Source: Zygnema cylindricum (Eukaryota; Streptophyta; Zygnematophyceae; Zygnematales; Zygnemataceae). Taken from it: a stretch of 11,923 nt of DNA. How positions within the stretch are numbered: the stretch's first letter is position 1; every line of letters starts with the position of its first letter. Positions 8,862 through 11,923 of this stretch are shown one piece after another. Under the pieces are notes generated by a model, which worked only from the letters and a program-made list of their open reading frames with translations, did no database searches and was not told the origin of the DNA. The stretch spans positions 1-11,923 of the forward strand of contig JBBHKE010003390.1 in the NCBI GenBank assembly GCA_037447655.1, given 5' to 3'. The translations under genes and the position numbers were made by a program.

Positions 8862-9457
8862 ATGGAAAGTCAGAACGAAATATCTGTACAACCGGAGGTA
8901 GTTAATGATTCGTACGTAAAGTTTGCAGCTAGATTTTTGATTTTGAAATCGGAAATCAAAATTTCGAAACGGAATGGCAAAAAGACGCGACAAACTTTGA
9001 AGGTCGCGGCAAACTTTAAATGTCGGTGGATGTCAGACGGAGCGTGCCAAAGTATTTTCGGCTCACCTGCATCCAGCGTGGCAGCCGGCGCATGGACCGT
9101 ACGACGTAGGCAAATGGCCTATGCGACGTGTAGACCTGTGATCGCTTGTTCGAAGCGGATATTTATTTATTTTTCACGTGTACCAATGGTACACGTCTAG
9201 TATCGTACAACTCACCTCGCGAGGAGAGTATCGTCACACTGGATGATGTGCGCGATTGCTTCGCGGATCTGAAAAAGTGGAATATCCAACGGTCAGCAAA
9301 TACGCCTACATCATTGGAGCTTCCCAACAGCTTTCCAGTAACGATATTTCGTCTGACAAAAAGAAAAAAGGGTACGGCATGGTACGAATATGTACAAAAT
9401 TGTACGGAGTCCAGTAACGAGCCACACCATTCGTCTAATGGAATTCTACCCTAAGTC
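8862..9457 (+). pseudogene. Inverted-duplication arm 1, decayed gene-like sequence
   Basis: This segment matches the reverse complement of 11394-11923, roughly three quarters identical by eye. Its plus-strand frames overlap. The first (8862-9200, from MESQNEISV) passes a WMSDG-C region also kept in the other copy. The second (9146-9454) carries REESIVTLDDVRDCFADLKKWNIQ. Copy 2 reads across the junction of the two in one frame (TCRPAIACSK to CTNGTRLV), so copy 1 seems to have a frameshift near 9160-9175. The antisense strand is also partly open in both copies, so the coding strand is not settled. I do not recognise the protein. It could be a dead host gene or part of a larger mobile element. 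Confidence 0.4.
9176..9196. other. 21-bp palindrome conserved in both arms
   Basis: ACGTGTACC-AAT-GGTACACGT is a perfect inverted repeat with 9-bp arms and a 3-nt centre. The other arm keeps it as GTGTACC-ATT-GGTACAC at 11656-11672 (7-bp arms) although surrounding bases have diverged. It could be a protein-binding site or a coding coincidence. Confidence 0.7.
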
Positions 9458-9661
9458 AGCCGTGCGCTTCAAACAGCGAAAAAGACGAAAAAACAAAAAA
9501 GTATGTAAAGCAGTACGGCTTTTATCGCAAATCCAGTCACGGAGTCGAGTTCCAGTCTTGCAGATAACGGAATTCCAGGTGTCAACACGTTATATAGCAT
9601 GGAAAAAGCTAAACTCAGAAAGAAATCGGATATTTATGTCGGTGCGGAATCGGCACTGCTA

Positions 9662-9878
9662 CACCGCGCATCGTTATTAGTGTCAACGACTCTAATTTGG
9701 GTTCTTAAAATTCTGATTTTTTCCAAAAATAGTGTACATGATTTTCGAAATTAAATAAGGAACTCTATTTAAGAAAGTGGACCATAGTCTGCCACGTTTC
9801 TCGCACTAAATTAGAATTGTTAACACTAATTTTTTTTTTACACTATTCAAACCTTGACACTAATAACGATGCGCGGTG
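9662..9878 (+). mobile_element. MITE copy D, short second subfamily
   Basis: A complete 217-bp element with perfect 25-bp terminal inverted repeats beginning CACCGCGCATCGTTATTAG, flanked by TA at 9660-9661 and 9879-9880. The ends differ from the copy A, B and C family at only a few positions (for example base 8 C for A and base 13 T for A) but the interior is different, so it is a related subfamily. There is no coding capacity. It interrupts gene-like sequence: the left flank reads KLRKKSDIYVGAESAL and the right flank QLPTGEIESLKAEYIFEH, though the two are one base out of frame with each other when the element and one TA are removed. Confidence 0.88.
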
Positions 9879-9880
9879 TA

Positions 9881-9941
9881 CAGTACAGCTGCCGACAGGT
9901 GAAATCGAATCTCTAAAAGCCGAGTATATCTTTGAACATAG
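9881..9941 (+). pseudogene. Coding-like scrap between MITEs D and B
   Basis: Only 61 bp separate the two transposons. One frame gives VQLPTGEIESLKAEYIFEH, a plausible protein fragment unlike the AT-rich MITE sequence around it. It is probably a remnant of the sequence into which the transposons inserted. I do not recognise its family. The longer frame at 9817-10215 merely joins this scrap to MITE sequence and is not a gene. Confidence 0.3.
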
Positions 9942-9943
9942 TA

Positions 9944-10557
9944 CACCGCGAATTGTAATTAGAGTAAAGAAAATTATACTAAAAAAGCAAAAAAAAACAA
10001 TTGGAGTAATTAACTCTAATTTATGTGATAGAGATTTTTCACAAAGGAAGTTTACTCTAATTTATTTAAGTACTCTATATTGGGTAATGTCAGAATTTAC
10101 TATCCGCGCTGAAATTATGAACACTAAATTATGTAGATTTACAAAATCTGTCAGTCCGTATAGCTTTGACGTCATTATGACGTTAGAACTATTTGTCGCG
10201 CTGAATATCAGTTAATGTTCACACTGACGACGATGCTGTCGACGGACGAGAGTTATACGAACGGCTTTTTTCCGATGTGACTGATTTTTTGTTTAGTGCG
10301 ATTTCACGTGCAAGAGTGATTCTATTAAATCATTATTTGTACCTTTTTACTTATAAAAGTACAATTCTGCACGGTCGGACGTCGTCCGTACTCCACACTA
10401 TTTGAAACGAACCTATGTTATATTTTTTTACGCTAATTTAACCTTACCTTAAATAGAATAATGAAAAAAATAGAATCGTTCACTCTATTTCATGTGATAG
10501 AGTGGAAATTTAGGGCGACTGAATTAGCGTAATTTACTCTAATTACGATTCGCGGTG
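9944..10557 (-). mobile_element. MITE copy B, full length, reverse orientation
   Basis: A 614-bp member of the copy A family in the opposite orientation. Its left end reads CACCGCGAATTGTAATTAG (one mismatch, C to T at base 11) and its right end carries the exact complement of the family terminus. TA flanks it at 9942-9943 and 10558-10559. It shares with copy A the iterated ATTAGAGTAA ends, the TGTACTTTTATAAGTAAAAA hairpin region, a block complementary to CGTCCGTCGACAGCATCGTC, and a perfect TGACGTCA (10167-10174). There is no transposase gene. Confidence 0.9.
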
Positions 10558-10564
10558 TATTGTA

Positions 10565-11066
10565 CACCGCGGATCGTAATTAGAGTAAATGACTCTAATT
10601 CGGTCGCTCGAAATTTCGACTCTATCACATGAAAACGAGTAAAAAATTCTATTTTTTTCATTATTCTATTTAAGGTAAACTTTAATTAGCGTAAAACATT
10701 ATAATATAGGTTCGTTTTAAATAGTGTGGAGTACGGACGACCTCCGACCGTGCAAAATTGTACTCTAATAAGTAAAAAAGTACAAATAATGATTTCATAC
10801 ATGCCGTTATCATGTAACTGTGTTTTAACAAACCGCGTAATGCAAACGTCATAGTGACCATAAACTGTACGTTTTGCCAAATTTTGTACGTATACCTTAT
10901 TTACAGTAGAGGATATTAGCGTGCCAAATTAGAGTACTTAAATAAATTAGAGTAAACGTCATAGTTGAAAAAGCTATATCACATAAATTAGCGTTCATTA
11001 CTCTATTTTTTTTTTTTTAGGTTTTGTACTCTAATTTTTGAATTACTCTAATTACGATTCGCGGTG
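10565..11066 (+). mobile_element. MITE copy C, internally shortened, head to head with B
   Basis: A 502-bp member of the copy A family in the same orientation as A. The left end is CACCGCGGATCGTAATTAG (one change at base 8), the right end is the family consensus, and TA flanks it at 10563-10564 and 11067-11068. It aligns with A and B over both outer parts. Between about 10799 and 10925, where A has roughly 250 bp, C has only about 125 bp and lacks the CGTCCGTCGACAGC block and the TGACGTCA site. It is separated from B only by TA-TTG-TA. Confidence 0.88.
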
Positions 11067-11163
11067 TAGTGTATCAGTACTTTGTGCGGATACTATACTG
11101 ACAACCCAAAACCCTTAAGAGGTAAAAAGTAAAAACGAGTACGACAAAATTTGTTGAGCTTAC

Positions 11164-11258
11164 CGTACAATATCGTGCATTTTCTTTATCTGGATTTTCT
11201 ACTTTTGGCGGTTTCCAACCCACACAAGTTGCCGAAGCAAGAACATTGGCAACCATGG
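11164..11258 (-). other. Possible short exon, unproven
   Basis: On the minus strand a pyrimidine-containing stretch ends in TCATACAG, followed by 95 bp with an ATG at 11256 and an open frame reading SATCVGWKPPKVENPDKENARYC, and then a good donor-like sequence ACG|GTAAGC at 11164-11161. The frame continues open into the putative intron to 11074, so splicing is not required. Its residue mix is more protein-like than its surroundings. It lies between MITE C and arm 2. No family is recognised. Confidence 0.2.
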
Positions 11259-11393
11259 CTGTATGACGACGCGGACAAGAAACCGTTAAGAGTACAACAA
11301 AAAGATATATATGTATACAATATTGTTTATTTGAATGATTTTATTGTACAATAATGTTTGACATCTTTTGTTGTGTGCTTACTATTTTTTTCC

Positions 11394-11923
11394 TCTAAGG
11401 GTAACATTCCATTGGACAAAAAATAAGGTTTGTTATTGGACGCTGTACGTTTTTGTATAGAGACATACAGATCTGTACCAATTTTTTTTTTTGTCAAACG
11501 AAACATCGTTACTAGAAAGTTGCCGGGACGCTCTAGTGATGTAAGCGCAATTCATGAAAGTTGGATATTTCACTTTTTGAGATACGCGAAGCAATCGCAC
11601 ATATCATCCAGGGCGAAGAAACTCTCCTCGCGAAGATAGTTGCTTCTTACTAGTCGTGTACCATTGGTACACTTGGAAAAGCAAAAAAGTATCCACTTTG
11701 AACAAGCGATCGCAGGCCTACACGTCGTATATGCCATATTCCACTTACCACGCTAGAAACAAGTCAGCCGAAAGTATCATCGCACTCTTTGTCTGACATC
11801 CACCGATCTTGAACGTTTGCAGCGTCTATTTTCCATTCCATTTCGCAATTTTGATTCCATTTTCAGAATTAAAATCTTGCCGCCAACATTTCGTACGAAT
11901 CATTAACCACCTCCGTTGGTATT
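11394..11923 (-). pseudogene. Inverted-duplication arm 2, decayed, runs off the end
   Basis: Reverse-orientation partner of 8862-9457. Read on the minus strand it keeps EVVNDSY, RWMSDKECDDTFG, TCRPAIACSK-CTNGTRLV, REESFFALDDMCDCFAYLKK and FRLTKKK, but stops follow TFG and interrupt after LKK and shortly after. It is therefore broken as a gene on that strand. The plus strand holds a 69-aa open frame (11430-11639) whose antisense counterpart in arm 1 is also partly open. Homology ends near 11394 (9457 in arm 1) and on the other side continues to the last base of the window. Identity is not recognised. Confidence 0.4.

Noticed and set aside
9030-9170. Possible FYVE-type zinc finger (WMSD-x2-C followed by an RRR and CSK stretch)
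   Set aside because: The second cysteine, the RHHCR core and the Cys-Gly pair are missing in both copies; the likeness is too thin to name a domain.
9817-10215. 132-codon plus-strand frame
   Set aside because: It starts inside MITE D and ends inside MITE B; only a short middle scrap looks protein-like.

Overview
This window looks like non-coding, repeat-rich nuclear DNA from an AT-rich animal genome, most plausibly an arthropod. That is an inference: it carries long perfect TA and CA microsatellites, tRNA-derived SINE-like sequences, short TA-flanked inverted-repeat transposons (MITEs), and no convincing intact gene. I see no bacterial operon, rRNA, intact tRNA gene, CRISPR array or phage module. 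Most long open frames fall on simple repeats (TA, CA, GA-rich, poly-C) or inside MITEs and are not genes.

Layout. 1-1500 is AT-rich spacer. 1515-1615 is about 50 uninterrupted TA units inside a wider AT-rich block. 1690-2640 is AT-rich spacer. 2650-2915 is a compound (TA)n-(CA)n microsatellite. 3137-3755 is a complete 619-bp MITE (copy A). 3760-4690 is more balanced sequence holding several hairpins, one with mutually exclusive stems. 4698-5117 is an unrecognised minus-strand open frame. 5120-5850 is spacer. 5857-6800 is a roughly 600-bp purine-strand block containing a 56/53-bp tandem duplication and bracketed by two diverged direct repeats. 6855-7230 carries two tRNA-like SINE heads on the minus strand, exactly 257 bp apart. 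7307-7380 is a 28-nt C run followed by G-rich sequence. 7590-7666 has two neat hairpins. 8000-8550 is unassigned.

The right third is the most structured part. A gene-like sequence at about 8862-9457 recurs, diverged and inverted, at about 11394 to the window end. Between these arms lie three transposons: a 217-bp MITE (copy D) of a second subfamily, then two members of the copy A family (B and C) arranged head to head and separated only by TA-TTG-TA. B and C form an imperfect palindrome of about 1 kb. The arms keep stretches of shared reading frame but contain stops and a frame change, so I read them as decayed copies of an unidentified gene or mobile-element segment. A 61-bp coding-looking scrap lies between D and B, and a possible short exon lies between C and the second arm.

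No pathway can be inferred. The main biological content is a MITE family with two subfamilies, a nested repeat-in-repeat structure able to fold back on itself, and several sequences prone to non-B DNA structure.
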